A stretch of DNA of 64,000 nt from Chondrosia reniformis (GCA_947172415.1 OX359202.1:4946899-5010898), one strand, 5' to 3'; positions 37,101 through 48,958 are shown, counted from the first letter of the stretch. Notes: generated from the sequence alone by a model not told the origin. Translations and numbers: made by a program.

Positions 37101-40100
37101 CAAGCTACAGTTGCATCTAATAAGTCCCATTCATCATCACATACTCTGCCCCATGATCCTGAGTAAAGGATTTCAATGACTCCAGAATGACTGTTGACGC
37201 CTTGATAACCGCCAGTAAGGGTGATGTCTGTGTCTATATATATATATGGAATATAAGTGATCATTTCAGATATATATTTACTATGATATATATTGACTTG
37301 CACTGTATATATATAAACCATAACATTTATATATACTATCATGCATGTACGTATACAGGTGAGGTTTACATATATATAATAGGAAAATTTCGTGAATTTG
37401 GTCAAATCGTGAAAATTACAAACATTAAACCTCACGAAATTTTCCCACTATACGGTAGTCAGATAATATTTGAGTTCATATTCATACTGTTTATATATAC
37501 ACATAGATTGAAAATGGCAAAATTCCCCATTACTTAAGTGCATGCCACTATAGGTTTACCAACTGTGATGAGATTGAGATGTTATTGCTATATATAGGAG
37601 TACGTTACTTACTTTTAGCGCACTTTACACCACCATCCTCATAGCTGCTGCAACTGGAACAATAATAATAGCAATCTTGTAGTCTGTTATTTGTTGAGGA
37701 ACAGTCAAAACAATGGTTGCTTAGGGAATCTCCATCACTGCCAAATATTGAATAACTATAGTATGCATAATACTCATAGTCCAATTGTTTGCAAAGTGTA
37801 ATGGCCTCGTAATATGAAAAATAGTCATCACAGGTTGTGTACCAGGAATTATATACACTGGGTGACAACTGCAGTTCAACACGTCCTGTCAACCCATCCT
37901 GACCATTTACTAGTCTTACACCTACATACATATACAGAAATAGTGCCAATATACAGAATATACAGAAATAGTACCAATAGAGCTAAGTCTATTTAGAGTC
38001 AAGCATATAGCCCATATAATTAAGTATGTGTAGAGAAAGAGTCTAATTAATGATAAATTACATGCTTGATCCAGTAAGTGGAAAAAAGAAATTAAAAGTA
38101 TTCAAAGTTTCTAAGAACTAGTGTGTGTATATCAAAATTTCTAAACTAATTGAACATGCTTTAATGATGAATGTGACACCATTCAAGTCTTAGCTTCATA
38201 ATTTTCCATTTGATAGCTCTAAATGTACACTAAATTCAATAATACAAACTTACATATGTTATGTATATACGTATGTACGTATATATGGGTAAATTTACCT
38301 TATACAGACATAATAACCAAAGTTCAATAAAAGTGGCTGATATACATGTACATGAGTATGTGGATATTTCAATGTCTAAACTACACCAAACTAAGCTAGA
38401 AGAATAGCTGTTGTCAGTAAAATTGCTATAAGTAAAATCCACTAAATGCCATAATTTGAGCAATCTACCCCAAATATTCTTCCTGCCAAATTTTCCAGCT
38501 ATAGGGTATGTGACACACATATCATTGAGGACTAGTTTCAGTGACTCATATTGTATGGTATATAGATTATTATGGTGAAAGCTAGGGCAAACAATATTAT
38601 TACTTATGTCTGTGTTACATACGTACATATATTAGGGACTATGGCAGTACTCTCCAGCTAGGGATAATACGAAAAAACATGATTACCCTAAATCAGTATA
38701 CAAATATTATTAGTATACTTATTTATGTGTATGCATGAAAAACTGAACTGTAGTGATCATTTGCAATTGCTCTACTTGCAATTGAAGTGAATAATGCAAT
38801 ATGCATGCAAATACATATATACCATTATTGCAGTCCACTGTGACATAACTCTGATAGCTACAGTCATAAGGAGCAATTCCAGAATGGGAACATGCTGAGA
38901 GACCATCCTCACTCCCAGTGCAACTTATCTCATTGAGCCAAGTTTTATATTTGCTGTTTCCTTTTCTGGCTTCTGTATAGCGTATTGTTGATCCAGAATA
39001 GGCAGACGCAAAACCCAATTCTCTGCACAATACAAGAGCTTCTTCTGTGCCCCATCCTTCATTGCAGATGGCTCCCCATTCTCCATTGTAAAGGAGTTCC
39101 ACTATTCCAGTGTATCTGTAGGAGTATTGAACACCTCCGTACAATCGAAATATACCTATAAATTTATACAGTACATACATTTTGAATGCATTTTAAAATT
39201 GAGATTAAAGTGTCCTGTGTATGCATAACAATGTACATAATTATACCTTATATACATATATGAATCCTCACTGATTTCTACATAGAAAATTATTTTCCCA
39301 GCTACATATATATATACGTATGTACAGAACATTACTCTAACACTTTCTTCCTAATTTATGCAATATGGAGCGAACTCCCACTACTCTAGAATGTAAAATT
39401 GATGCCATTTTTTGGACAAACTATGTAACTGTAATAATTTTTCATATTTCTAAGGATAACTCTTTTCCAACCGATAATGAACAAGAATCAATAATTCTCA
39501 CTATACTTCATAATTACATTTAAAATATATAAAGCAGAGGCTTGGCCCAAATATTGGCCTGGGCTCTAAATGGTCAGCTAGGCTATTCTTAAAAAGAGAC
39601 CCTGGGCTCTATTTGGACTATTACATTATATACTTCCTTACATACAGGACTCACAGAAGAAAACGACTCCCAAGATTAAGAAGAAAACAATGATTTCCAG
39701 AGTCACTGATGAAGGGTGGAATTCCCAGAAACAGCTGTCTGGCCCAGTGGAGAAAAAGAAAAGTAAAATGATGACCCAGTAGAAAAGAAGAATAGTATAT
39801 AAAAGGAGAAACTGCTTCTATCCTCATCCAAAGCTTTTACTATATAAGCCTTTTTATACTCTAATGTATAGCATGTAAGAAAAATGGTGCATTGATTATT
39901 CATGCTGCCACACCCCCTTTGTTATATCTCTAGATCTACGTATATATACGTAAATCGTCATACCTTCGGAACACTGAATAGACACTTGATTACAAGTGAT
40001 ATTTGAGCCAGGCTGTAGCTGTTCCTCATAGAAAACAATATTGTATTCACAGTCTTGGAGTGCTTGTTCATTGCCAGCACAGTTTATATTTTCAATCCAC

Positions 40101-41473
40101 TTAAAACTACTTTCAGGTTCATCGAAGTAAAGAATATTGTTAGACATATTAGGAACAACATACGGCTTTCTATAGCCAAGCTGTCTGCAGACAACCCCTG
40201 CTTCAGTGAGACCCCAGTCTCCATTGTTGCACACATGAAGCATACCATCAGATTCTGAAGGTTGAAAGTGTAGGTACCCTGATGTAAAGAGTTCATTGCT
40301 CCTTCCATTAATCAGTTCAACTTTACCTATAAACACATAATACAGATGTAGCACCATGTATATGTATACATATGCATTACATGGTATACATACAAATACA
40401 CGTACATAATAATAGTTATTTAGCTTTGACAACAATTCATACCAACTAGCTGGATGCTTTAATTAGACCTATAGGTCTTCGTTAGAGTGAGGATAATTGC
40501 TTTGTGGTTTATATAGAGTATAGAGATGATGGGATATGGATTGATTTGTTAATTAGCTAGCCTATATATATACAATAGTGAGAGTTTGAAACTATCCATA
40601 CTAGCCAGGAAAGTATAACATCCTTTTAAAAATATTTGTGCTTGTGTGCTCTGCATGTATGTATATACCATTAATGCAAGATACACCGACATCATCACTG
40701 TGATCACAGTCTTCGAATTCAGCATTATTAACCCTTCCAGTGCAGTCTAATAAATTCTTTTCATCTCCATTACACCTAACATTCATCAACGCAATCCCTC
40801 CAATCCCTGGTCCATAATAGGCCCCTGGATCAGCTGATCTAGCATAGTCATATCCCAGTTGACTGCAGGTAACATTGGCTTCTCTCATGGTCCATCCTTT
40901 GCTGCACACTGTAGACCACTCTAGATCTGAGTCTTCGTCTAAAAGTAGCTCAACACGGCCAGAGTAGGAGTTTGATGTCCTTACACCATTGCTTAGCCGT
41001 AGCTTAGTATCTATATACATACGTATATGCAGAGTATTTGGAGGAGAAGATATACATATTAATTATAGTATAATAAGTGACTACATACTGTATACTGTAT
41101 ATATAAGTACCCATCAAGGATAAATGCCCTATATATATATATACGTACGTATATATACATTGTTTAAATATGTCAACTTTAACTCAAATGAAAGCATCTT
41201 CAGGGATCTTGGTTGTACCAAAAATCGATATACATATATATATATAGTTTAAAATGTATATACGTACATTTGCAAGTGCCTTATGATGTACTTGCTATCT
41301 CAACATTTTTAAATTTCTTTTACTGCACTTGAGCAGCACGTGCACACTTGTCTACATACATTGCATATATATAGAAATGAGTTTATATACAGCTGCAGTC
41401 TTTACAACTTACATTTAGCAACTGCAGTTGACAAACTCAATAAAATGAGTAAGATCACAATCTTAAAATTCAT
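34184..41473 (-). CDS. single-pass receptor with six SRCR and two fibronectin-III domains
   Basis: Eleven exons: 41413-41473, 40669-41010, 39964-40326, 38823-39155, 37613-37921, 36907-37233, 36434-36793, 35836-36087, 35462-35719, 34512-34581, 34184-34421. They encode 970 aa. A signal peptide (MNFKIVILLILLSLSTAVA) precedes six SRCR domains of one exon each (about 21-698; CRQLGY, CDDEWDLLDATVACRQLG, GTICDNSWTLRDADVAC). Two FN3-like domains (699-868), a transmembrane helix (about 870-888) and a 79-aa tail follow. All domain exons are phase 1-1, the classic exon-shuffling arrangement. The tail has YNDY and YETM; YxxM is the PI3K-p85 SH2 docking consensus, which suggests tyrosine-based signalling. 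The ligand is unknown. SRCR receptors of animals act in adhesion and innate recognition. Confidence 0.93.
34614..34872. repeat. 11-bp minisatellite before the SRCR receptor transmembrane exon
   Basis: About 23 copies of ACCAGCGCATG with GTGCATG and GTATG variants. The array ends about 33 bp from the acceptor of the exon at 34512-34581. Repetitive His/Trp/Ser open frames across it are artefacts. Confidence 0.92.
34895..35020 (+). mobile_element. family A fragment in SRCR gene intron
   Basis: Contains GAGCTTTGGATGAGGATAGC, CTGCTCCACTAGGCCAG and AATCAGTAATAT in family order, diverged from other copies. Confidence 0.55.
36300..36376 (-). pseudogene. tRNA-like sequence (pseudogene or SINE head)
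   Basis: On the minus strand, TAGCTCAGTGACAGAGCA is a good D-arm/A-box and GAGTTCAATTCCC a good B-box, at tRNA spacing. Between them is an anticodon-arm-like stretch (CTGAT...ACCAG). The acceptor arms do not pair, the T-stem has mismatches, and the loop lacks a correctly placed U33. An intact tRNA gene is therefore unlikely. It sits in an SRCR gene intron. Confidence 0.45.
37376..37457. mobile_element. short terminal-inverted-repeat element, family E
   Basis: Ends TAGGAAAATTTCGTGAATTT and ACGAAATTTTCCCACTATAC are inverted repeats of each other. The same TACCGTATAGTGG-type terminus bounds the larger copy at 61644-61856. A degenerate terminus (GCCAAATTTTCCAGCTATAG) lies near 38484-38509. Confidence 0.65.
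39650..39895 (-). mobile_element. family A element in SRCR gene intron
   Basis: Near-complete reverse-complement copy (GATGAAGGGTGGAATTCCC, AACAGCTGTCTGGCCCAG, CCTCATCCAAAGCTTT). Part of the internal GAAAAGAAGAA tract is expanded. Confidence 0.75.
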
Positions 41474-42149
41474 GTGAGATTATCCAAATAGAAAACTACC
41501 AAATATAAGTATTAATCCAAGCAGCTATATATATATATATATATCAGTAGTTCTCTATGTTAATATGCATATATATACGTACATATTATATATGTATATT
41601 TTTACAAGCACATGCGTAGATATATACAGTACAAGTTACAATATACTAAGGTAATCTAAATAAAATATACATATACGTATATGCACACATGCACGTAACT
41701 ATACCATATAGTGTGCATATACTGTATATGGATACAATATTATGTTGATTTTGGAATGTTTACGTGATTAATTGTATTAGAACTGTACTTATGAGCAAAT
41801 GTAATTAAATACATTGTATTTGCAAGATTCATTTATGTCTATATACTGAAAATGTGTATAAACTGTAGAATTATGTATATAATACATATACCATGCATAA
41901 TAAGACAATATACCAATAACAACCGGTTGTTTAGGGTTTCAGACTCTCATAACAATATATATATAGTATGTGTGTTCATATTTGTTTTGTTTGTTGTTTA
42001 ATTGTGTTGAGAGATGGTACATTTTCAAGGTTTATAATGAAAGAGGTCAGATGCAGTTACCATCTATTTTACAAGTGCTATTCACCTCATAAGTCACATA
42101 CGATCAACTAAACATGCACACATTGAATCCCAATGTACAGTATATAGGA

Positions 42150-42360
42150 TTCACAGAAGATCATGATAAAGATAAAGAAAAAGACAAAGACTCCCAGGAT
42201 CACTGATGAAGGGTGGAATTCCCAGAAACAGCTGTCTGACCCAGTGGAGAATAAGGAAGAAAAGACTCCTGTATCTTCATCCAAAGCTCTCTTCAGGTTT
42301 AGTTCCCCTATAGGCAGAATATGCATAGCATGTAAGAAAATTAATGGTATATTAGATTTT
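42150..42360 (-). mobile_element. family A element, intergenic
   Basis: Very similar to the copy at 3050-3240, including AAGATAAAGAAAAAGACAAA and the CTCCCAGGATCACTGATGAAG block. Confidence 0.78.
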
Positions 42361-42729
42361 TCATGCTCATAATATTTAGATATGTAGTGTGCACATGCAT
42401 GGCCTCTCTCTGAATACGTATGTAGATAATGAATAGCAGGCATATCCTTTAGTGATCATGAGTGATAAAATATTGCTGGCCAATCTATATAGCCTCTATA
42501 TAAAAGACAACTAAATATTTCCCAGATATCCACTACATGGCAGCTTCACTGTATAAATTTGTCATGTATTTCATTGAATGAACCATGATTTTGAAATTAA
42601 CTGTCTGGATAAAAGACCTGGGTTTCAGAAGTATGGCATTGGAACTTGATTTCCATTAACATTTTGGTGTAGGATATCATTACATTGTGCATGCCCTTCT
42701 ACTTTCGTTGGAAAAGCCTCGTGAATAAA

Positions 42730-42870
42730 CTAACATTATATTTTTCTTACAAGCTACATCTACTTTACTGTAGAATAGAGACATAGGAAACTAAACCTAG
42801 TGAAAGCTTTGGATGAGGATAGGAGAGTTTTCTCCTTCTACTTCCCTCCTTCTCCACTGGACCATACACA
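42730..42870 (+). mobile_element. family A element, 5' half
   Basis: Starts at TTTTTCTTACAAGCTACATC and runs through GAAACTAAACCTAGTG, AGCTTTGGATGAGGATAGG and CTTCTCCACTGGACCA. The 3' half is missing. Confidence 0.65.
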
Positions 42871-43304
42871 TATACGACATGAAGTGTTCAGATACCAGCA
42901 CTTCAATCCCACACCAGAAAATGTAAAACTGTACTTAAAACATTTACATTAACTAATCAAGAGTTAGTTTCTAATTTCATTCTCTAAAATACATTTATTT
43001 ATATTGGTCATATGACATACCTTTGCCATTTATCATACAGCTAGTTCAAGCAACTGCAATATATAGTTAGAAAATATTACACAATTCATATATTTTCACA
43101 CACTAATAGACTTTACATATGTACAAGAAATCATAATGTAGTTAATCTCAATAGAAGGAAAGTGCAAGGGATGAAGAACTTGTAAACCATGTAATCATAC
43201 AAGTGATAAATATCTAAACGGCAAATAAAGCCATTTCAAAAAAGAATATAAATATCTCTACACATGCAACTACCAAAGTGAGAAACAAAATGTCTGTCCT
43301 CCAT

Positions 43305-43750
43305 TTATGATACACTACTCAAATCCCCCGCAACTGCTGTTGTAGCAAAGTAAGCATATATACGCATCATATACCCTGGAAGGTAAACATATGTTGTGTA
43401 CAAAGCCATTGCTAGGAGTCCAACTGAAACAGACACTGAACAAATAGAAAAAAGAAACCTTTAAAATGGGAGATTTCAATTGTCATGACTGTGGCATCTA
43501 TATCACAACATAGGCGCTGTACATGGTTGATGTACACGTGTAAAGTATACAAGCAGAATTGAATGATAAAGATCCATTTGCCTTGTATTGGCAAACATTT
43601 CAAGATTCACTTACGAATGAATTTCACTTCAGAGGGAGGTATCATTAAAAACACGGAGAAGAAGGCTGTATCAATAAACCGAGTAAAGAGCCATAACTTG
43701 ATTCTTTCCATCAATGACATTCGTTTTTGGTTAGCTTGCTCCCAAACCAT
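43305..43750 (-). CDS. small membrane protein of 88 aa, unrecognised
   Basis: Exons 43615-43750 and 43305-43435 join in frame. The N-terminal 20 residues are polar and basic (MVWEQANQKRMSLMERIK). Two hydrophobic segments follow (about 22-39, with an IPPSE break, and about 45-80) and then a short polar end (GDLSSVS). The second segment spans the splice junction. The start codon is 162 bp from that of the divergent PSMA3, so the two probably share a promoter. No known family is recognised; organelle or ER membrane residence is only a guess. Confidence 0.7.
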
Positions 43751-43912
43751 CTATACGAATACGAAAGAAATGGTTTGTAACAATAGCGGTTTCCTAGAGA
43801 ATGTTGTTAAAAGTCGTACGACTTGATTATGCAACGTTAATCCATTTTGGCCTGACGTCACAAAACGTAGAACCGTACAGCACAGGATCCAGGATTTTAC
43901 TCTTCCACGATA
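43751..43912. promoter_or_regulatory. divergent promoter with CRE between the 88-aa gene and PSMA3
   Basis: The 162-bp space between start codons holds a perfect CRE, TGACGTCA (43853-43860), preceded by CCATTTTGG. Confidence 0.65.
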
Positions 43913-46900
43913 ATGAGTTCAATTGGCTCAGGGGTAAGTTTCTTAGCAATCTCTTTGTCCATCACAAATGAGAAATTCCTCTTCATTATATCGCTTTGTT
44001 GTAGTACGACCTCTCAGCTGCCCAGTTTTCACCAGATGGCAGGGTATTTCAAATTGAATATGCAATGAAGGCGGTGGAGAACAGTGGGTGGGTTGCTCAA
44101 GGGTGCCAGTGACTGAGGGTTTGGGCAATGGAGCTCCATGAGATCAGTGTGCCCGATAAAGCGCTAAATGCTGCCATCCTTCCCCATAATTATAAGCATG
44201 AAACATGTAATAGCTGAGTACCATGGTTTGTCTTTTCTATCACAAGTTTTAAATTTAATCTATTGTACTGCTAGACTGTTTCTCACTTTTCGTGATTTTG
44301 GATGTTTATACGGGAGGGTCTAGCAAGCTAGACTAACACTTACCTTTCTCTTGCTGTCTCTGAACTAGCATCCCTTATATATGTACATGCAACTGTCTAC
44401 ATATTGTAGCACCCCTTATTAAAGGAACGTGCTACTGTCTACATACTGTAGCATCCCTTATTAAAGGAACGTGCTACTGTCTACATACTGTAGCATCCCT
44501 TATTAAAGGAACGTGCTACTGTCTACATATTGTAGCACCCCTTATTAAAGGAACATGCTACTGTCTACATACTGTAGCACTGCCATTGCTCTACGTCTCA
44601 AAGATGGAGTAGTGTTTGCTGTTCAGAAAATAGTCAAGTCAAAGCTTCATGAGAATACTTCAAACCAGCGCATCTTCACTGTAGATCAACACATTGGACT
44701 AGTAAGTTATCCAGTTGACCACGGTGACAACATGAGCCTGTGTCAGGGCTGTTATTCCTCAGGTGTATTGTTGCTTGCAATGCAACCAGCAGCTAGCATG
44801 ATTAGTTGATCCCTTTTTTCTTAATCACTCTAAGACTAAGACTCTCTCTATTAAAGAGATTTTGGGGGGAGAAGGTCTAGCGCCTGAGGATATATCTCCT
44901 AAGTGGGTCCGGAGGCGTGGTCTTAGGATTTTTGGATGTTAGGCCGTCTTAGAATGATTCTTATGCAATCCCAGAGGTAATTATCATATTTACTTATCCA
45001 GTAAAGTAGACCCAGGAAAGAAAGTTAAAAAAGAGAGAGGAGTTGAGAGGTGACGTAGGAGCTTCTCCCTGTGTCTCTAGTACTCTGATATTTTTACTGC
45101 AATTAGCAAAACCTAGATTGAACCTGTTCTTGATTTAGGAATTTTATAACTTTATGAATCCAGTAGTTGATCAATTTAACATTCATTCTATAACGTATCA
45201 ATGCACTCTGCTTCAAAAGGATGTTGTTCCCATACCTTGTGCAGTTTAGTACAGTTTTAATTACAAAATTTGTAATACTGCCAGTTTATCATTCATATGT
45301 TGCTATGGTTACATCTATTGTAGACAGCTGCTGGATTGATTGCTGATGCTAGAAATGTTGTTGAATCAGCAAGGAATGAAGCAAGCCGGTACAGAGGGAT
45401 GTATACAGAACCTATTTCTATCAAAGTAAGAGCCCATGGCTATTATATGACAGTCAAATGGGGCTACTATTATGAGGCCCCTTGTATTGTTAATGTAGCA
45501 TCTAGTTGATAGAGTTTCAGGGTATGTGCATCAGTTCACCAGGTACAGTGCAGCCAGACCCTTTGGATGCTGGTGAGTATGATTGACGCAAGTTAAGTAA
45601 AAGCAATTAAGGATGGCCTGAAAAACATGGCTGCCCTATTCAGTGCTACCATGGGTCTACTCTTTAAGAATTGACATTATGGAAGAGAATGACCTCTCAA
45701 GTGTTAAGTGTTACACCAAGTATCTCAGATTTAAATACTATTACTTTTTATATTTAGTTAATTAAGTGTGAATAGTCAGTTTATTAGTTAAGATATACAG
45801 TGAAACCTCCGAATAACGGACACGCTCGGACCCACCATCTTGTCCTTTATTCAGAGGTTGTCCTCTTCTCGGAGGTCGGCCCATAATCACCCTCTAATCA
45901 ACTAATTGTGTAATAGTAACTAGCTACCAGTTATAGTGACACTATATTATGGCTCATGATCAAGATCCAAGAGATGCAATAAATGCACACCAACAAGTTA
46001 TAGAAAGCTACAAACACTAACATTTTACTAACATAACGGTTAACTAACTTAAAGGTTATGCTGGGTACGATCCTCAGAAGCAAGACTTCCTATTAGATGG
46101 TTTGGTACGAGTGGTTTTAGGACAGTTAAAATGAACAACTACCAAATGGATAAATCATTCGCTTAGGTTTAAGGCCACTTTCATCGACCTTTGAATAGTT
46201 GAAAAAATAGGAGCGAAATGAGCTAGCGGGCGGAACTGAAATTCACTTGAGACTACGTACGATCCGCTAGACATTTGTAGCTATTTTATGTAGCTAGATA
46301 CTTATGACTTACGTTAATTTTGTTCACTGTACTATTATCGTTTTATCGTATTAGTTTCGTCTCGTCTTTAGTTTAACTGTCCGCTTTCGGAGGTCAGTAT
46401 GTATTGTCAGAGATCAGTCTGAGGCTTGGTCAGTGTCCGTTATCCGGAGTTCGGAGGTGCCGCTACTCGGAGGTTCGAAATGTACTAGCTCTATGGGAAA
46501 GTCAATCGGGGGCGTATGATTTGTCCGCTGTACAGAGGTTGTCCGCTTTTCGGAGAGTCCGCTATTAGAGGTTTTACTGTAATATGGACTTATATATTGC
46601 TAGTGCCAAAAAATATTATTTTTGGTTATTTCAAAGTTTTAAATATTGGTTGTAAAACAGTGATTATCAACTTAATTCTATCTAAGTCTCGGTGATTTCC
46701 TGTTAGAACTTGAGGTGATAAAACTGTAGCCATTTTGTAGGCAACTCAATATATACATCTACATAAGCAGTCTTATGCACTCCGTACTTCCAATGATTAA
46801 TTAAAAATTAGAATGATAAAAGGGGACATTTTTGTTGAATGCTGTTCAGACCATTCAGATAGACAGAGGTCCCCCATTTATATGAACACTCTATGCTATG

Positions 46901-48710
46901 TCTATATTATAAAGTACTGTATTCCATGTACCATATTTGACGTTTCCTAGTGTGTTATTTGGCTCCTATGATAAGAAGATGGGCTCCAGTCTGTACATGA
47001 TGGAACCTTCAGGAGTCTCCTGGGTGAGTGGATGGATCCCACTGGTGGACTCTGCTGATGGATCCCACTGGTGGACTCTGCTGATGGATCCCACTGGTGG
47101 ACTCTGCTGGTGGACTCTGCTGGTGGATCCCGCTGGTGGACTCCACTGGTGAACTCTGCTGGTGGACTCTGCTGGTGGATCCCGCTGGTGGACTCTGCTG
47201 GTGGATCCCACTGGTGGACTCTGCTGGTGGACTCTGCTGGTGGATCCCACTGGTGGACTCTGCTGGTGGACTCTGCTGGTGGATCCCACTGGTGGACTCC
47301 ACTGGTGAATTCTGCTGGTGGACTCTGCTGGTGGACTCTGCTGGTGGACTCTGCTGGTGGATCCCACTGGTGGACTCCACTGGTGAACTCTGCTGGTGGA
47401 CTCTGCTGGTGGACTCTGCTGGTGGACTCACATGCACTGTTCTCCTTCCTACTCACATGCACTGTTCTCCTTCCTACTCACATGTACTGTTCTCCTTCCT
47501 ACTTGCATGTACTGTTCTCCTAACTACTCACATGCACTGTTCTCCTTCTTACTCACATGCACTGTTCTCCTTCCTACTCACATGCACTGTTCTCCTTCCT
47601 ACTCACATGCACTGTTCTCCTTCCTACTCACATGCACTGTTCTCCTAACTACTCACATGCACTGTTCTCCTTCCTACTCGCATGTACTGTTCTCCTTCCT
47701 ACTCACATGCACTGTTCTCCTAACTACTCACATGCACTGTTCTCCTAACTACTCACATGCACTGTTCTCCTTCCTACTCACATGCACTGTTCTCCTAACT
47801 ACTCACATGCACTGTTCTCCTTCCTACTCACATGTACTGTTCTCCTAACTACTCACCTACGCCATTCTCCTTAGGGATATAATGGTTGTGCTATTGGTAA
47901 AGCCAGGCAGGAAGCCAAGACAGAAATTGAAAAGCTAAATGTGAGTGCAATAACAGCCCTATGGAGACAGCTGTTACCTACTTACACATGCTATTTCTTG
48001 TTTTTCTATGCGCTTTTAGCTGAAAGAACTCTCTCTGCGAGAAGCAGTAAACGAAGCTGCAAAAATGTATCCTCTCTCCATTAGTAGCTCAACGCCTCCT
48101 AAAATCCATCTGTTCCCCACAATTTCTTAACGTGTAATGATAGTATTTATAAGTGTCATGATGAAACCAAAGACAAGCACTTTGTTCTAGAGTTGAGTTG
48201 GATTGGAGAAGGTTAGTGTGACATTGATCTGCTGGATATTGTCCTTTCTCATTATTTTTAGCAGGTTTGCCATAACATACCTACTTCCATATGGAACATC
48301 CATTTGCCTTTAGATGATAGGGATTTCTTCTAATTGTGCCAAACCTGTCTTTGAGATGGTTCATCTTGAGTCTTCTGAGTGTCTAGAGATGCAGTTTGTT
48401 TTCTTGAGAGTTGTATGGTTCGACTAGTGCCTGGGGTCTTCTTCAGCAACACTCAAAAGATGAATCATCTCAAAGATTTGTTTGCCTTCCTCCATGTTCT
48501 CCATTATAATTACAACCTCCAAACCAACAAATTATCCTCATTACACATACAGAAAAGTTACTAGCTTATAAGCATGATCATTATTGATTTTTATTGCTCT
48601 GTTCAGATACAAATGGCCGTCATGAATTGGTTCCTGAAGATGTGAAGACGAGAGCAGAGGAGAATGCTAAGGCTGCTTTAGAGTCAGATGATGATGACGA
48701 CGACTTGTAG
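43913..48710 (+). CDS. PSMA3: 20S proteasome subunit alpha7 (PSMA3)
   Basis: Ten exons: 43913-43933, 44005-44087, 44578-44701, 45324-45425, 45499-45572, 46951-47023, 47875-47940, 48020-48066, 48144-48211, 48607-48710. They encode 253 aa (human 255). It is a structural alpha-ring subunit of the proteasome core. The alpha signature spans the first junction ([29 protein letters not shown]). The family features [40 protein letters not shown] and KTEIEKL follow. The acidic tail ESDDDDDDL matches the alpha7 C-terminus. Introns at 44088-44577 and 47024-47874 carry minisatellites pressed against the splice sites, and a 782-bp transposon-like element lies in intron 5. Confidence 0.97.
44364..44577. 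repeat. 42-bp minisatellite carrying copies of the PSMA3 exon 3 acceptor
   Basis: Exact 42-bp period, with GTAG at 44406, 44448, 44490, 44532 and finally 44574, where it is the true acceptor. Each unit repeats GTCTACATACTGTAG|CA (two have ATATT) followed by CCCTTATTAAAGGAACGTG. Splicing to any upstream copy would read ACC CCT TAT TAA and stop after a few codons. Confidence 0.95.
45798..46579. mobile_element. non-autonomous DNA transposon with TA target sites (pogo/Tc1-like ends)
   Basis: Inverted ends CAGTGAAACCTCCGAATAAC and GCTATTAGAGGTTTTACTG are flanked by TA on both sides. Subterminal copies of a TCCGCTTTTCGGAGG-type motif recur at both ends. No transposase frame is present. It lies in PSMA3 intron 5. 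The superfamily is inferred from the TA duplication and CAGT termini only. Confidence 0.75.
47024..47428. repeat. minisatellite starting at the PSMA3 exon 6 donor
   Basis: Mixed units of about 13 and 26 bp built from GGTGGACTCTGCT and GGTGGATCCCACT. The array starts immediately after the donor TGG|GTGAGTGGATGGATCCC, whose own sequence resembles a diverged unit. Long Trp/Ser/Pro open frames on both strands are artefacts. Confidence 0.93.
47429..47866. repeat. 25-bp minisatellite ending at the PSMA3 exon 7 acceptor
   Basis: About 17 copies of ACTCACATGCACTGTTCTCC plus TTCCT or TAACT. The acceptor reads ACTCACCTACGCCATTCTCC TTAG|GG, so the last intron bases are one more diverged unit in register that acquired TTAG. 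With the 5' array, nearly the whole 851-bp intron is tandem repeat. Confidence 0.93.
48315..48480. mobile_element. palindromic element, family B
   Basis: Begins GGATTTCTTCTAATTGTGCC, has GTCTAGAGATGCAGTTTG and the centre GCCTGGGGTCTTCTTCAG, and ends with a GATGAATCATCTCAAAGA arm. It lies in PSMA3 intron 9. Confidence 0.7.
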
Positions 48711-48787
48711 CCAACACTCTTTTAATTTTATAGCTTGAAAGTTATGCTATGAAAGAACTGTAATGTGTGTACTCAAGTACATGTACT

Positions 48788-48793
48788 AATAAA
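48788..48793 (+). terminator. PSMA3 poly(A) signal AATAAA
   Basis: AATAAA lies 77 bp after the PSMA3 stop codon. Confidence 0.6.
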
Positions 48794-48958
48794 CTATAAT
48801 CCTGCTCCCTCTGATGTAACAATAGAAAAAATTGCTAAGCATGTGAATGTATGTATGATTGTAGTCGAGTCGAAGATGACTGTTAAATTCCTCTAGGAGT
48901 GTGTACAAATGATCCTTAACTGACTTCCATGCCCATTAAGGGGTATCTGTTTCCTCCC

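Larger units (their letters stand above)
41474..43304. other. intergenic, SRCR gene promoter side
   Basis: No coding exon is supported. It contains TA-rich microsatellite stretches (41520-41660) and two family A elements (42150-42360 minus, 42730-42870 plus). Confidence 0.55.

Noticed and set aside
47071..47848. Long overlapping open frames (Trp/Asp/Gly, Ser/Pro/His and Cys/Thr-rich) on both strands
   Set aside because: They are read-through of tandem repeats inside PSMA3 intron 6; several frames are open at once and the repeat unit explains each one.
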